Shown: positions 17,115 through 26,618, counted from the first letter of the stretch. The stretch: 64,000 nt of DNA from Pseudomonadota bacterium (GCA_023419315.1 JAEZYE010000058.1:1-64000), one strand, 5' to 3'. Program-made: numbers and translations. Notes: generated from the sequence alone by a model not told the origin.

Positions 17115-17801
17115 TCAGCTGGCGTGTTCGTGCGTGTTCATCCATTCGACAGCCTGTGCCGCGATGCCGGCCGCCAGCGGTCCCATCAGCGGCGAAAGGT
17201 GGCCGCCGCGTACGCCGAGCCAATCGGCGTTCCAGCTGTTCGCCATCGCGCGGGACGCCTGCGCCGGAACATCCCGATCATCGTCGGACGCAATGATCAG
17301 GCAGCGATGGGAGGCCGATGGCAGCGCCACGCCCGCACTGGCCGTGCGCAGGACATCGCCGGATTCATCGCGCCAATGACGAAACGCATGCAGCATGCTG
17401 GCCTCGTCCGCATCACTTGCCGCACGTCGAGTGGAATCCAGACGCGCCTGCCGCCGCCATTCCACCCGCGGCGGCCAGGCGCGCGGCGGCCACTGCGCAT
17501 GCCAGGGCGCGGGCGGAAATGGATTGATGAGAACGAGGCCGCGCGCATGCGACGCCACGGCCAATGCAAGCAACCCGCCAAGGCTGGCGCCGACAATGCA
17601 GGCCGGCCTGGCGTCTTCAACGGCCTGCTCCACCTGCGAGAGGTAGTCGGACCAGCGTGTGGAGGCAGGTTCCGCCGCCACCGGCATCAGATCCGGAGCG
17701 CGCACATGCCAGCCGCGCGCGCTCCAGACCGAACACCAGATCCGCCATTCCCACCCGCCGCCGCCGGCGCCGTGCAGGAACAGCGCGCGCGGCTCACTCA
17801 A
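17115..17801 (-). CDS. Alpha/beta hydrolase
   Basis: A 228-residue alpha/beta hydrolase without a signal peptide. It opens with the oxyanion-type LFLHGAGGGG motif. The nucleophile Ser is in GASLGG near residue 94, an acid candidate is in IIASDDDRDVP, and a His is in RGGHLSPL. The substrate cannot be read from the sequence. The gene starts eight bases inside the end of osmC, so the two are probably co-transcribed. Confidence 0.82.
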   Translation of the reverse strand: MSEPRALFLHGAGGGGWEWRIWCSVWSARGWHVRAPDLMPVAAEPASTRWSDYLSQVEQAVEDARPACIVGASLGGLLALAVASHARGLVLINPFPPAPWHAQWPPRAWPPRVEWRRQARLDSTRRAASDADEASMLHAFRHWRDESGDVLRTASAGVALPSASHRCLIIASDDDRDVPAQASRAMANSWNADWLGVRGGHLSPLMGPLAAGIAAQAVEWMNTHEHAS

Positions 17802-18231
17802 GCAAGGTCGCCTCCAGTGACACCGGCACCGACAACGCCCGCGAGATCACGCAGCCCGCCTTGGCCTGCTGGGCGATTTCCTCGAAGCCGGCCGCATCGA
17901 TGCCCGGCACGCGCGCGGAGACAATCAACTTGACTGCGGTGATCGTCGGGCCCGGATCCATGCCCGGCTCCATCGTCGCTTCCGCGCGCGTCTGGATGAT
18001 CTCCGGCGTGAAGCCCGATTTTCCGAGCACGGCCGACAAGGCCATGCTGAAACAGCCGGCGTGCGCGACCGCCAGCAGTTCTTCGGGGTTGGTGCCTTTC
18101 TCGTCGCCGAAGCGCGTCTTGAACGAATAGTTCTGCGCATCGAACAGGCCACTTTGCGGCGTGCTGAGGTTGCCCTTGCCCGCCTGCAAATCGCCCTTCC
18201 ACACTGCATCCGCGTAACGTTTCAAAGCCAT
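17794..18231 (-). CDS. osmC: OsmC-family peroxiredoxin
   Basis: OsmC reduces organic hydroperoxides with a cysteine pair. The 145-residue protein is collinear with E. coli OsmC: the GKGNLSTPQSG N-terminus, EKGTNPEELL and AGCFSMALS with Cys60, and KAGCVIS with Cys127. Length matches the family. An AGGAG ribosome site lies eight bases before the ATG at 18231; the frame runs upstream but without family similarity. OsmC genes elsewhere respond to osmotic or stationary-phase stress; no such signal is visible here. Confidence 0.93.
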   Translation of the reverse strand: MALKRYADAVWKGDLQAGKGNLSTPQSGLFDAQNYSFKTRFGDEKGTNPEELLAVAHAGCFSMALSAVLGKSGFTPEIIQTRAEATMEPGMDPGPTITAVKLIVSARVPGIDAAGFEEIAQQAKAGCVISRALSVPVSLEATLLE

Positions 18232-18433
18232 GAGGTCGCTCCTCGTGCCGGGGGAAGCGCAGCTTACACCTGCCCGTGTGATCGGCCGGTTGCGCGTTGC
18301 GACTTGACCGCGCCGCCCACGCAGACCGATGCTGGCTTCCCGCCATGACCGCCCGCCGAGCGCACGCTCACGGGTCGCGCCGGCCCGGACAGCCATGACG
18401 GCCTTCGAACCCAACCACGGGAGGAACGGCCTC

Positions 18434-20494
18434 ATGTCGTACAGCACACCCCAAATCCGCAACGTGGCCCTGGCAGGCCACCCTGGCGCCGGCAAAACAA
18501 CGCTTTTCGAAGCCCTGCTGCATGCCGGCGGCACCCTCCAGACGGCAGGCAGCATCGAACGCGGAACCACCGTGTCCGATCACGATCCCATCGAAAAGGC
18601 GCGCGGGCATTCCATCGATACCGCCATTGCCAGCACCGATCACACCGCCACCAACGGCCAGTTCGTCCACCTCAACCTGATCGATACGCCCGGCTATCCC
18701 GAATTCCGCGGCCCGACGCTGTCCGCCCTGTCGGCGGTGGAGACCGCCCTGATCGTGGTGGATGCCGACACCGGCGTCGCCCATGGCACGCGCCGGCTGA
18801 TGGAGCGCGCCCGCCAGCGCAATCTCTGCCGCGCCATCGTCGTCAACAAGATCGATCACGACGGCGCCGACTGCGCGCGCCTGCTGGAAGAACTGCGCGA
18901 GGCATTCGGCCCGGAAGTGCTGCCGCTCAACCTGCCGGCAGAGGGCGGCACGCGCGTGGTGGATTGTTTCGGCCAGTCGGACGGCCAATCCGATCTCGGA
19001 CCCGTCGCTGACTGGCACCAGAAGATCATCGACCAGGTCGTGGAGATCAATGAAACGGTGATGGAGCATTTCCTCGATCTCGGGGAAGGCGGCCTGTCCG
19101 GCGAGGAATTGCACGATGCCTTCGAGCAATGCCTGCGCGAAGGCCATCTGGTCCCGGTCTGCTTCGTCTCCGCGCGCACCGGCGTGGGCGTGAAGGAATT
19201 GCTCGACGTTGCAGAGCGCCTCTTCCCGCATCCGGGTGAAGGCAATCCGCCGCCTTTCCACAAGAGCAACGGCAGCGGCAGCGAGCCGGTGCAGGCATTG
19301 CCGGATCCGCATGCGCACGTCATCGCCGATGTCTTCAAGATCATCAACGATCCGTTTGTCGGCAAACTCGGCATATTCCGCGTCTATCAGGGCACGGTGA
19401 AGAAGGACGCGTCCCTGTTCGTGGACGACGGCCGCAAGCCGTTCAAGGTGGCGCACCTGTTCAAGCTCAAGGGCAAGGACCACGTGGAGATCGATCACGC
19501 CGTGCCCGGTGACATTGCCGCGGTGCCGAAGATCGAGGACCTGCATTTCGACGCCGTGCTGCATGACAGCCACGACGAAGACCACATCCACCTCGCGCCG
19601 GTGGATTTCCCGCGGCCGATGTTCGGCCTGGCGATCGAGGCCGCGAGCAAGGGACAGGAGCAGAAGCTCTCCACGGCCCTGCAGAAGCTGGCCGAAGAAG
19701 ATCCGGCGTTCGTGGTCGAACACCTGGCCGAACTCAACGAGACCGTCATCCGCGGCCTGTCCGACCTGCACCTGCGGGTGATGCTCGAACGATTGAAGGA
19801 TCGTCACGGCGTGGACGTGAAGACGCGGCCACCGCGCATCGCCTATCGCGAGACCATCGGCACGCGCGCCGAAGGCCACCATCGCCACAAGAAGCAGACC
19901 GGCGGCGCGGGGCAGTTCGGTGAGGTGTTCCTGCGCGTAGAGCCGTTGTCCCGGGGACAAGGCTTCGAGTTCGTCGACGAGGTCAAAGGCGGCACCATCC
20001 CCGGCCAGTTCATGCCGGCCGTGGAAAAAGGCGTGCGCCAGGCGCTGGCCAGCGGCGCGGTAGCGGGTTACCCGCTGCAGGATCTGCGCGTGACCGTGTA
20101 CGACGGCAAGCATCATCCGGTGGACAGCAAGGAAGTGGCGTTCGTCGCTGCCGGCCGCAAGGCATTCCTCGATGCGGTCGGCAAGGCACGTCCGCAGGTG
20201 CTCGAACCGGTCGTGGATCTGGAAGTGGCCGCGCCGGAAGCACAGGTCGGCGACATCACCGGCGGCCTGTCCAGCAAGCGCGCGCGCATCAACGGCACCG
20301 ATACGGTGCGCGGCGAGATCGTGGTCAAGGCGCAGGTGCCCTTGTCGGAACTCGACGGGTATGCCGCCGAACTGAAGTCCGCAACCGCCGGACGCGGGCG
20401 CTACAGCCTGGATTTTTCGCACTACGAGCCGGTTCCGGCGAACGTGCAGCAGAAGCTCGCGGATGCGTACCGGCCCCACATGGACGATGACTGA
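18434..20494 (+). CDS. Elongation factor G-like GTPase (EF-G paralogue)
   Basis: A 686-residue translational GTPase of the EF-G II group. G1 is GHPGAGKTT at 15-23, G3 is DTPG near 82, G4 is NKID near 137 and G5 is the VSAR region. Domains II to V follow, with the expected HHRHKKQTGGAGQFG segment of domain IV. It is an isolated gene, not next to rpsL/rpsG/tuf, and has the short form seen in Xanthomonadales second copies; it is unlikely to be the housekeeping translocase. GGGAGGA eight to fourteen bases before the ATG supports the start. Its particular role (recycling, stress, hibernation) cannot be told from sequence. Confidence 0.9.
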   Translation: MSYSTPQIRNVALAGHPGAGKTTLFEALLHAGGTLQTAGSIERGTTVSDHDPIEKARGHSIDTAIASTDHTATNGQFVHLNLIDTPGYPEFRGPTLSALSAVETALIVVDADTGVAHGTRRLMERARQRNLCRAIVVNKIDHDGADCARLLEELREAFGPEVLPLNLPAEGGTRVVDCFGQSDGQSDLGPVADWHQKIIDQVVEINETVMEHFLDLGEGGLSGEELHDAFEQCLREGHLVPVCFVSARTGVGVKELLDVAERLFPHPGEGNPPPFHKSNGSGSEPVQALPDPHAHVIADVFKIINDPFVGKLGIFRVYQGTVKKDASLFVDDGRKPFKVAHLFKLKGKDHVEIDHAVPGDIAAVPKIEDLHFDAVLHDSHDEDHIHLAPVDFPRPMFGLAIEAASKGQEQKLSTALQKLAEEDPAFVVEHLAELNETVIRGLSDLHLRVMLERLKDRHGVDVKTRPPRIAYRETIGTRAEGHHRHKKQTGGAGQFGEVFLRVEPLSRGQGFEFVDEVKGGTIPGQFMPAVEKGVRQALASGAVAGYPLQDLRVTVYDGKHHPVDSKEVAFVAAGRKAFLDAVGKARPQVLEPVVDLEVAAPEAQVGDITGGLSSKRARINGTDTVRGEIVVKAQVPLSELDGYAAELKSATAGRGRYSLDFSHYEPVPANVQQKLADAYRPHMDDD

Positions 20495-20518
20495 GGGCTG
20501 CGTTTCCACCGCATTCGA

Positions 20519-20552
20519 GCCGCGCCATGCGCGGCTTTCGCGGCCGCAATCC
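20519..20552 (+). terminator. Possible terminator after the EF-G paralogue
   Basis: GCCGCG (20519-20524) and CGCGGC (20530-20535) form a hairpin with a five-base loop. A further GC-rich stretch and then a run of seven T follow at about 20557. The distance from stem to T-run is longer than usual, so this is tentative. Confidence 0.4.
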
Positions 20553-20714
20553 CGCTTTTTTTGCGTCATTCCAGCAAGGGCATGACGGAATCGCGAAAAA
20601 AACCGCTCTTTTTATGCCTCCGCTACTTGGCGGCGCGAATCGTTTGCCCTACATTTCGTGTGCCGACGCGATCGGCCCGATTACCCACCTACAGACTGTA
20701 TACACAGGACATTT

Positions 20715-21113
20715 ATGGCAAAGAGCACCAAGAAGGCAGCGCCGAAGAAGGCCGCCAAGAAAGCCGCACCGAAGGCCGCTGCCAAGCCGGCAGCCGTGAA
20801 GCCGATCAAGGAAGTGCTGAGCAAGTCCGGCCTGGTCGCCCACATCAGCGAGCTCACCTCCGTGGCTGCGAAGGACGTGCGCGCCGTGCTGGCCTCGCTG
20901 GAAGGCGCGGTGCACGCCTCCGTCAGCAAGAAGGGCGCGGGTTCGTTCACCCTGCCGGGCCTGCTGAAGATCACCGCTGTCAACGTTCCGGCCAAGCCGA
21001 AGCGCAAGGGCATCAACCCGTTCACCAAGGAAGAGCAGTGGTTCGCCGCCAAGCCCGCTTCGGTGAAGGTCAAGGTTCGCCCGCTGAAGAAGCTCAAGGA
21101 CGCTGCTGCCTGA
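20715..21113 (+). CDS. HU-family DNA-binding protein with histone-H1-like Lys/Ala tail
   Basis: A 132-residue nucleoid protein. Residues 2-30 are an extended Lys/Ala/Pro tail (AKSTKKAAPKKAAKKAAPKA and on), resembling the tail of histone H1. Residues 31 to about 125 look like an HU/IHF-type domain (VLSKSGLVAHISELT, then GSFTLPGLLKI). The ATG at 20715 is the first Met with this tail; longer versions add non-homologous sequence. TATACA at 20699-20704 may be the -10, with no clear -35. A strong intrinsic terminator follows, so it is probably monocistronic and highly expressed. A SET-domain methyltransferase gene lies 5.5 kb downstream. Confidence 0.88.
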   Translation: MAKSTKKAAPKKAAKKAAPKAAAKPAAVKPIKEVLSKSGLVAHISELTSVAAKDVRAVLASLEGAVHASVSKKGAGSFTLPGLLKITAVNVPAKPKRKGINPFTKEEQWFAAKPASVKVKVRPLKKLKDAAA

Positions 21114-21139
21114 TACGGCGCGCCACTTTGGCTCAAGAG

Positions 21140-21170
21140 ATCGGGACGGTTCGCCGTCCCGATTTTTTTT
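21140..21170 (+). terminator. Strong rho-independent terminator after the HU-like gene
   Basis: A perfect 10-bp stem, ATCGGGACGG (21140-21149) and CCGTCCCGAT (21154-21163), has a TTCG tetraloop and is followed by a run of T to 21170. Confidence 0.93.
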
Positions 21171-21300
21171 GCCCGTCATCCGGGCACGTCGCGCAGCCAG
21201 GCAATGAGTGCCGCATGAATCCGGCACCGCGCGCATTTTCCATGCACTCCTCCGATGGGCCATCCTTGGGCGCTCTTTCCTTCGCAACCGGATGCCATCG

Positions 21301-21933
21301 ATGAACCTGCAAGGCCTGCTCAACCACTTCCTCAAATCCCAGAGCGGCGGCAGCCTGCTCAACGCCGACTTCGGCAAGGGCGCAGTGACCGGCGGCGCGC
21401 TGGGCCTGCTGCTCGGCAAGAACAAGAAGACGCGCAAGCTCGCCACGTATGGCGGATTGGCGGCTATCGGCGTAATGGCGTACCAGGCCTATCGCGATTA
21501 CCAGCAGCAGAACGCCAGCGGTGCATACCAGGAACCGCGCACGGTCGACCGCCTGCCGCCGCCGCAGGCCGAAGCGCACAGCCAGGCCATCCTTCGTGCC
21601 CTGATCGCCGCGGCCAAGGCCGATGGCCACATCGACGATCGCGAGCGCCAACTGATCGAAGGCGAGTTCCAGCGACTCGGCCAGGACGCCGAGGTCCAAC
21701 GCTGGTTCACCGCCGAACTGCAGAAGCCGCTGGATCCGGCCGAGGTCGCGCAGGCCGCCGACTCACCGGAAGTGGCTTCGGAAATGTATCTGGCCAGCCT
21801 GCTCGTAGCCGACGAACAGAGCTTCATGGAACGCAGCTATCTCGACGAACTGGCGCGGCAACTGCGGCTGGATGCGCCGCTGAAGTCGCAACTCGAACGC
21901 CAGATCGCACTGCAGTCGTCGCAGCAGGCATGA
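21301..21933 (+). CDS. DUF533 / TerB-like inner membrane protein
   Basis: A 210-residue protein of the DUF533 family (E. coli YebE type). The N-terminal quarter has a Gly-rich membrane-associated stretch (GKGAVTGGALGLLLGKNKK) and a short hydrophobic segment near 50-63. A TerB-like acidic helical domain follows from about residue 95 (IAAAKADGHIDDRERQLI). Function is unknown in this family. ATG at 21292 (MPSM) is an equally good start. One base separates its stop from the next ATG, so it forms an operon with the M23 peptidase gene. Confidence 0.85.
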   Translation: MNLQGLLNHFLKSQSGGSLLNADFGKGAVTGGALGLLLGKNKKTRKLATYGGLAAIGVMAYQAYRDYQQQNASGAYQEPRTVDRLPPPQAEAHSQAILRALIAAAKADGHIDDRERQLIEGEFQRLGQDAEVQRWFTAELQKPLDPAEVAQAADSPEVASEMYLASLLVADEQSFMERSYLDELARQLRLDAPLKSQLERQIALQSSQQA

Positions 21934-21934
21934 C

Positions 21935-22510
21935 ATGGCGCCATCACGTGCGCAGCGGCTTGCACGCGCGCTGCGCATGCTCGTGCTGTTCGCGGCGCTG
22001 TGGGTGTTGATCGCCTGGGCATGGCAGCAGCCATTCGTGAACCGTCTGCGCACCACTTGGGAAATGTCGCGCCTGCCGCCCGCCAGCGAGTTGCCCGTGC
22101 CGGTGCAGGGCGTCCGCGCGCGTGCCATCGCCGATACCTTCGGCGCGCCGCGCGGCCGTGATCGACGACATGCCGGCGTGGACATCTTTGCGCCACGCGG
22201 GACGCCGGTGCTGAGCAGCACGCGCGGTGTCGTGACCGCGGTGCGCGATGCCGGCCTCGGTGGCCGCCAGGTATGGATCCTCGGACCCGGTGGCGAGCGC
22301 TACTACTACGCGCACCTGGACGCGTGGGCGCCGGGACTGGCGCGCGGTGATGTGGTGGAGACCGGAACACCACTCGGCACGGTCGGTACGACCGGCAACG
22401 CGCGTGGCACACCGCCGCACCTTCATTTCGGCATCTACGGCGACGCGGGCGCCGGCGACCCGCTGCCGCGCCTGCGCGCTGGCGTGAAGCCGGACGACGC
22501 CGCGCGCTGA
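21935..22510 (+). CDS. M23 family metallopeptidase, membrane-anchored
   Basis: A 191-residue LytM-type peptidase probably acting on peptidoglycan cross-links in the periplasm. It has an N-terminal membrane anchor at about 14-30, then the M23 core. Zn ligands are visible: HAGVD (HxxxD, near residue 79), and HLDAW and HLHFG (HxH) near 165. All catalytic elements are present, so it is not one of the degenerate EnvC-type activators. The gene follows the DUF533 gene by one base. Confidence 0.9.
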   Translation: MAPSRAQRLARALRMLVLFAALWVLIAWAWQQPFVNRLRTTWEMSRLPPASELPVPVQGVRARAIADTFGAPRGRDRRHAGVDIFAPRGTPVLSSTRGVVTAVRDAGLGGRQVWILGPGGERYYYAHLDAWAPGLARGDVVETGTPLGTVGTTGNARGTPPHLHFGIYGDAGAGDPLPRLRAGVKPDDAAR

Positions 22511-22614
22511 CCGTCGCGCACCTCCGCGACGGAACAGTCCATCGCGGTGGCGGGCCTCGTCCCTGCGTCCGACCGCGCCTATCTTGGCCCCGTCCCCCAC
22601 CGGTTCTTCCCCCC

Positions 22615-22944
22615 ATGGCCAACGCATCCCATCGCTATCGCCTGACCGTCACGCCCATCGAAAACGACGGTCTTCCCTGCCACGGACGTTGCTCCGTGGA
22701 ATTCGAACATGCCGACCACGACGACTGGACCCGCATCCTCGAAAACGTGCAGCGCCTGCGCGGTTTCAGTGGGGACGAGCGTGTCGCGCTGATTGTCGGC
22801 ACCAAACTGCTCGGCGGCCTCATGCTGTCGCACCGCAAGGACGAGGACGATCTGTTCGCCGCCCTCCGTCCCGGCTTCGGCGACTTCATCAAGACGCTGA
22901 AGCTGCGCGCCCGCCAGGAGGGCAGCGACGCCTCGCTAAGCTGA
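22615..22944 (+). CDS. Small DUF3861-like protein
   Basis: A 109-residue soluble protein that I match to the DUF3861 family: the HRYRLTVTPIE start, a central FEHADHDDW, and a C-terminal FGDFIKTLK. No catalytic motif or signal peptide is visible, and the family has no known function. The start at 22615 is the only convenient ATG. A 54-base gap separates it from the following DUF1439 genes. Confidence 0.7.
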   Translation: MANASHRYRLTVTPIENDGLPCHGRCSVEFEHADHDDWTRILENVQRLRGFSGDERVALIVGTKLLGGLMLSHRKDEDDLFAALRPGFGDFIKTLKLRARQEGSDASLS

Positions 22945-22998
22945 CGGACAGACTGGAGCGGATAAGGTGCGGAGCATCTCCCCCAAGCATCTCTCCGC

Positions 22999-23571
22999 AT
23001 GATCCAGCGCTTCCGCCCTACCGTGCTGCTCGCGCTGCTGCTGGCCGTCCTGCTGGCAGGTTGCAGCAGCCTCAATGCCGTCAGCGGTTACTTCGGCAAC
23101 CAGATCAGCTTCACCCAGCCACAGATCCAGAAGCGGCTCGATCGCAGTTTCCCGCGCGAGTTCGATCAACTGGGCGGGCTTGTCTCCGCCACGCTGAGCC
23201 GGCCGCGCCTGTCACTGGCGCAAGGCGATGATCGTCTGCGCCTGGACTTCGACATCGCGGTCAACGCGATCGGCGCCGGTAACGTCGCTCGCGGACAGTT
23301 CGCACTGGCGAGCGGGCTGCGTTACGACCCCGCCACGCGCGGGTTGCATCTGGATCAACCGGAACTGCTGCGCGTGGATCTGCCTGGCTCCGGCAGCCTG
23401 ATGAAGGGCGGCACGCGCGGCCTGCTCAACACACTGCTCGCCGAGTACGCGCGTGAAGAACCGGTCTATCGCATCGACGACGACGTGCTGGATCGCTTGC
23501 CGCGCGGCAAGCGCATCGGCCAGACCCTCATTGAAGACCAACGCATCGTGGTGAAACTGGATGAACGCTAG
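22999..23571 (+). CDS. DUF1439 lipoprotein
   Basis: A 190-residue lipoprotein with a clear lipobox, LLAGC, Cys at about residue 22. The rest matches the DUF1439 pattern (YceB-like): ISFTQPQIQKRLDRSFP, GLRYDPATRGLHLDQPEL and the EPVYRIDDD C-terminal segment. Family folds resemble periplasmic lipid-binding barrels, but no function is proven. It overlaps the next paralogue by eleven bases. Confidence 0.85.
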   Translation: MIQRFRPTVLLALLLAVLLAGCSSLNAVSGYFGNQISFTQPQIQKRLDRSFPREFDQLGGLVSATLSRPRLSLAQGDDRLRLDFDIAVNAIGAGNVARGQFALASGLRYDPATRGLHLDQPELLRVDLPGSGSLMKGGTRGLLNTLLAEYAREEPVYRIDDDVLDRLPRGKRIGQTLIEDQRIVVKLDER

Positions 23572-24172
23572 CCTCTACACACTCAAGCGACTGCGCAATT
23601 CGCGCCGCGTACTGGCCGCCGCGCTGGCCGCCAGCGTCGCCGCGGCGCCATTCCTGGCCACCTTGATGGCGACGCAGGCGGCCACTCACGAGCAGGCGAT
23701 CGATGCACTGACCGTCACGCCCGCACAGTTGCAGAGCGTCGTCGAGCAGGGTTTTCCGCGCGAGGAAGAATGGCTGGGCGGCGTCGCCACGTTGACCCTG
23801 AGCCGTCCGCGCATCGCCATTCCGCTGGAACAGGCCCGCATCCATCTCGATCTCGATTACCGCATCGAGGTCAGCCTCGATGGCCGGGAGGAACAGGGCC
23901 AACTACGCGTGGCGAGCGGCCTGCGTTACAACCCGGCCACGCGCGGTCTTCATCTGCAGAATCCCGAACTGCTGGATCTGCGCAACGCCAATCGCGACCC
24001 GGCCGTGGACGAACAGACCCGCGGCCTGATCAATGCGCTCCTCCAGGACTACGCGAAGGACGAACCGGTCTATCGACTGGATGCCGCCCAGCTCGCGCAG
24101 ATTCCCGGCAATCCCGGCGCGGATGCCATCCGGATTGAAGGCGGCAATGTCCACCTCCGGCTGGCGCCCTGA
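23561..24172 (+). CDS. DUF1439 protein, second copy without lipobox
   Basis: A 203-residue paralogue of the preceding gene, sharing GLRYNPATRGLHLQNPELLDL and KDEPVYRLDAAQ. Its N-terminus is a hydrophobic export or anchor segment at about 15-37, with no Cys at the lipobox position, so it is either soluble in the periplasm or anchored in the inner membrane. The overlapping gene order and similarity indicate a tandem duplication followed by divergence of localisation. Confidence 0.83.
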   Translation: MNASLYTLKRLRNSRRVLAAALAASVAAAPFLATLMATQAATHEQAIDALTVTPAQLQSVVEQGFPREEEWLGGVATLTLSRPRIAIPLEQARIHLDLDYRIEVSLDGREEQGQLRVASGLRYNPATRGLHLQNPELLDLRNANRDPAVDEQTRGLINALLQDYAKDEPVYRLDAAQLAQIPGNPGADAIRIEGGNVHLRLAP

Positions 24173-24203
24173 TTCAAACGCGCAGCGTCGCGCAATGGAG
24201 AAA

Positions 24204-24225
24204 CCCGGGAATCCCGGGCTTCTTT
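24204..24225 (+). terminator. Rho-independent terminator after the DUF1439 pair
   Basis: CCCGGG (24204-24209), loop AAT, CCCGGG (24213-24218), then CTTCTTTTT. It sits between convergent genes. Confidence 0.75.
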
Positions 24226-24236
24226 TTGGCCTGCGG

Positions 24237-26465
24237 CTACAGCTCGAACCGGTAGCTCAACTTGACCAGCAGCTGTTCGTCGTCGCGCAGGCCGAAACTG
24301 TCGCTGATCAGTGAACTGCCGGAATCCGTGTAGTCGTTGTCGTCGCGACCACCGCGACCATAGACGACGTAAAGGTACGACAGCGGCGCCAGTTCGTAGC
24401 GGTAGCGGATCTGGAAGCCGAGGTTGCTCAGGCTGAAATCCTCAAGCGCATCATTGCTGGCGATCGCCTGCCCGTTCGGGGCGACGCGATGCGCCTGCAG
24501 CGCCTGTGCGTCCACTGCGATGGATTGCAGCTTCACCCGCAATTCCTGGCGATCGCTGATGTTCCAGTTGATGCCGGCATTGACGTGCCATTCGCGTCCC
24601 TTGTAGCTGCCGATCAGGTTGTCGTATTGCCACAGCAGCCAGTCCGGCGTCATGTCGGCATACACGCCGCCGTAGAAACTGAAGGCGTCGCTGACGAAAT
24701 AGGTCGCTTCATACTCCGCCGCGTAGCCCACCTTGCGATTGCCGGCCAGGCCGCCCGTGAAAGCCTCGATGAACATCTCGTGCGCCCAGTGTCCCTTGCG
24801 CGGACGCTCGAACTCGTAATGCGCATTCCAGCGGCCCGGCACGTTCACTACGCCGTTGCCGCGCGTGAGCAGATCATCGACACCGGAAGTGTTGACGTTG
24901 ATCTGTGCGTATTCGCTGCTGCCATTGCGCAACTGGCCTTGCCGGCTCATCCGGAACTGGTTGTTCAGGCGTTGGCCCTGATCGTTGTAGACCGTGCTCC
25001 CGCGCCAGCGCCACTCCTTCGACGAGTACCGCGATTCGACCGGCTGTTCGGCGAAGCGCCTGCGGAACTCCCAGTGCAGGTAGTTGAGGTTGTTGCGCGA
25101 CAGGTAACCTGCATCGTTGATCTGCAGTTCGTCGCCGAAATGCATCGCGATCCATTGCTGGCGCCAGCCGTGATCCATTTCGTAATCGGCCCAGACGGTC
25201 GCGCCGTTGTCGCGCGACGTCTGGCCCTGCTGATCAATCTCGCTTCCGAACAGGCGGGTGCGGATGTTCCAGCGCGCGTTCGGACGCCAGTTGTGGTCCA
25301 CGCCCAGCACCGTCGCGTCGCGATCCAGATACGGCCGTTCGACGTTCGTCACCATCATGCCGAGGTTCTGCTTCTCGAAATCGCGCACGACGCGCAGCGC
25401 GTAGAAGCTGCGGCCGACATCATCCGCTTCGTCGGCGGCGAACAGGCCGTACTTGGTCTGGCCGATACTGCCATTGAGTTTCAACGCGGCCGTGATGTCG
25501 CCCGATCCGTCGCCATCATCGGCGGGGCCGCCAATGCGCCGCGTGTACAGCAACTGGCTGTAGTCGGACGGCGTGGTGTATTCGAAAATGCCCTGGTTCT
25601 CGGTGAAGAACGGACGCTTGTCGCTGATGAAGGTTTCGGTGGCGCTGAAGTTGACGACGAGATCATCGCTCTCGACCTGGCCGAAATCCGGATTGATGGT
25701 CGCGGTCATCTGGAACTGCCCATTGGGCTTCCAGAACAGATCCACGCCGCCATCGAAATCGCTGGACTGCCCGACGTTGTCGTACAGGCCGGACACATAC
25801 GGAGTGATCGCGAGCAGCGACTGGCTGTATTGCGCCACTTCCACCGGAGCGAAGTCGGAGACGAAGCGCGGGCGCTCGAAGCTCGCCGCCGGCCATGCGG
25901 AGCGCTCGCCGGTCGAGCCGATGACGCGATCCAGGTACACCTTCATCGTGCGCGTGTCGCCGTCGCTCTTGTGCATCGGCGCGATGTACCACGGGATGAG
26001 GATCTCGACCGACCAGGTGTCTCCGTCCTCGCTCACCGCGTGCTTCCAGTTGCCGTCCCAGTCGTCGTTGAACTGGGATTCGTTGGTGATCACGGAGTCG
26101 GAGATGCCGTCGGTCGAGGAGACGGTGAAGTTGTACGCCGTGCGCCCGTCACCATCGAAATCGATCATCAGGTTCACGCGATCCACCTGATCCTCGAAAT
26201 CGCGCTGCACGCGCTGGCGCGTCCATGGCACCGAAGCAGGCTGGACATTGCGCCAGGCAATCGCCAGGCCGTCGGGCGTCGCGAGGATCCACGCCTCCGT
26301 CGGTTGTGATCCCGGCGCCTTCGTCAGCGGCTGGACCTGGCGGAAATCGGTGATGTGCCGCGCACCCTGCCATTCAACCGGATCTATACGGCCATCCACA
26401 TCGATGGCCAGTGCAGGCGCGGACAGCGCCATCAGGATGGAAAAGCTCAGGCTTGCCAGACGCAT
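24237..26465 (-). CDS. DUF5916 family exported protein with CBM9-like domain and beta-barrel-like C-terminus
   Basis: A 742-residue protein with a signal peptide ending near ALA-IDVDG (about residue 20). Residues about 20-200 look like a CBM9-type module (DGRIDPVEWQGA, FDGDGRTAYNFT). The remainder has alternating hydrophobic strands rich in aromatic residues and ends in SYRFEL, consistent with an outer-membrane barrel. This layout is the DUF5916 family. GGGGGGAG just upstream supports the ATG at 26465. The ligand is unknown; polysaccharide binding is inferred only from the CBM9 resemblance. It is convergent with the DUF1439 pair. Confidence 0.8.
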   Translation of the reverse strand: MRLASLSFSILMALSAPALAIDVDGRIDPVEWQGARHITDFRQVQPLTKAPGSQPTEAWILATPDGLAIAWRNVQPASVPWTRQRVQRDFEDQVDRVNLMIDFDGDGRTAYNFTVSSTDGISDSVITNESQFNDDWDGNWKHAVSEDGDTWSVEILIPWYIAPMHKSDGDTRTMKVYLDRVIGSTGERSAWPAASFERPRFVSDFAPVEVAQYSQSLLAITPYVSGLYDNVGQSSDFDGGVDLFWKPNGQFQMTATINPDFGQVESDDLVVNFSATETFISDKRPFFTENQGIFEYTTPSDYSQLLYTRRIGGPADDGDGSGDITAALKLNGSIGQTKYGLFAADEADDVGRSFYALRVVRDFEKQNLGMMVTNVERPYLDRDATVLGVDHNWRPNARWNIRTRLFGSEIDQQGQTSRDNGATVWADYEMDHGWRQQWIAMHFGDELQINDAGYLSRNNLNYLHWEFRRRFAEQPVESRYSSKEWRWRGSTVYNDQGQRLNNQFRMSRQGQLRNGSSEYAQINVNTSGVDDLLTRGNGVVNVPGRWNAHYEFERPRKGHWAHEMFIEAFTGGLAGNRKVGYAAEYEATYFVSDAFSFYGGVYADMTPDWLLWQYDNLIGSYKGREWHVNAGINWNISDRQELRVKLQSIAVDAQALQAHRVAPNGQAIASNDALEDFSLSNLGFQIRYRYELAPLSYLYVVYGRGGRDDNDYTDSGSSLISDSFGLRDDEQLLVKLSYRFEL

Positions 26466-26618
26466 CGGTAACTCCCCCCGGGTTATTCCCGTGGCGCAGA
26501 CGTTACCCAGCCCTGCGGCTTTCACCGACTGGCGTTAGTCATGGCAACCATTTGCCGGTTTCCTGCATCAGCACAGGAAACGCGTTGCGTGATGCGGCCA
26601 GCAACGGTGTAGGCGTGC

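Noticed and set aside
18368..20569. A 733-codon minus-strand frame opposite the EF-G paralogue
   Set aside because: It mirrors a gene with all G motifs, has no recognisable domain and low-complexity composition.
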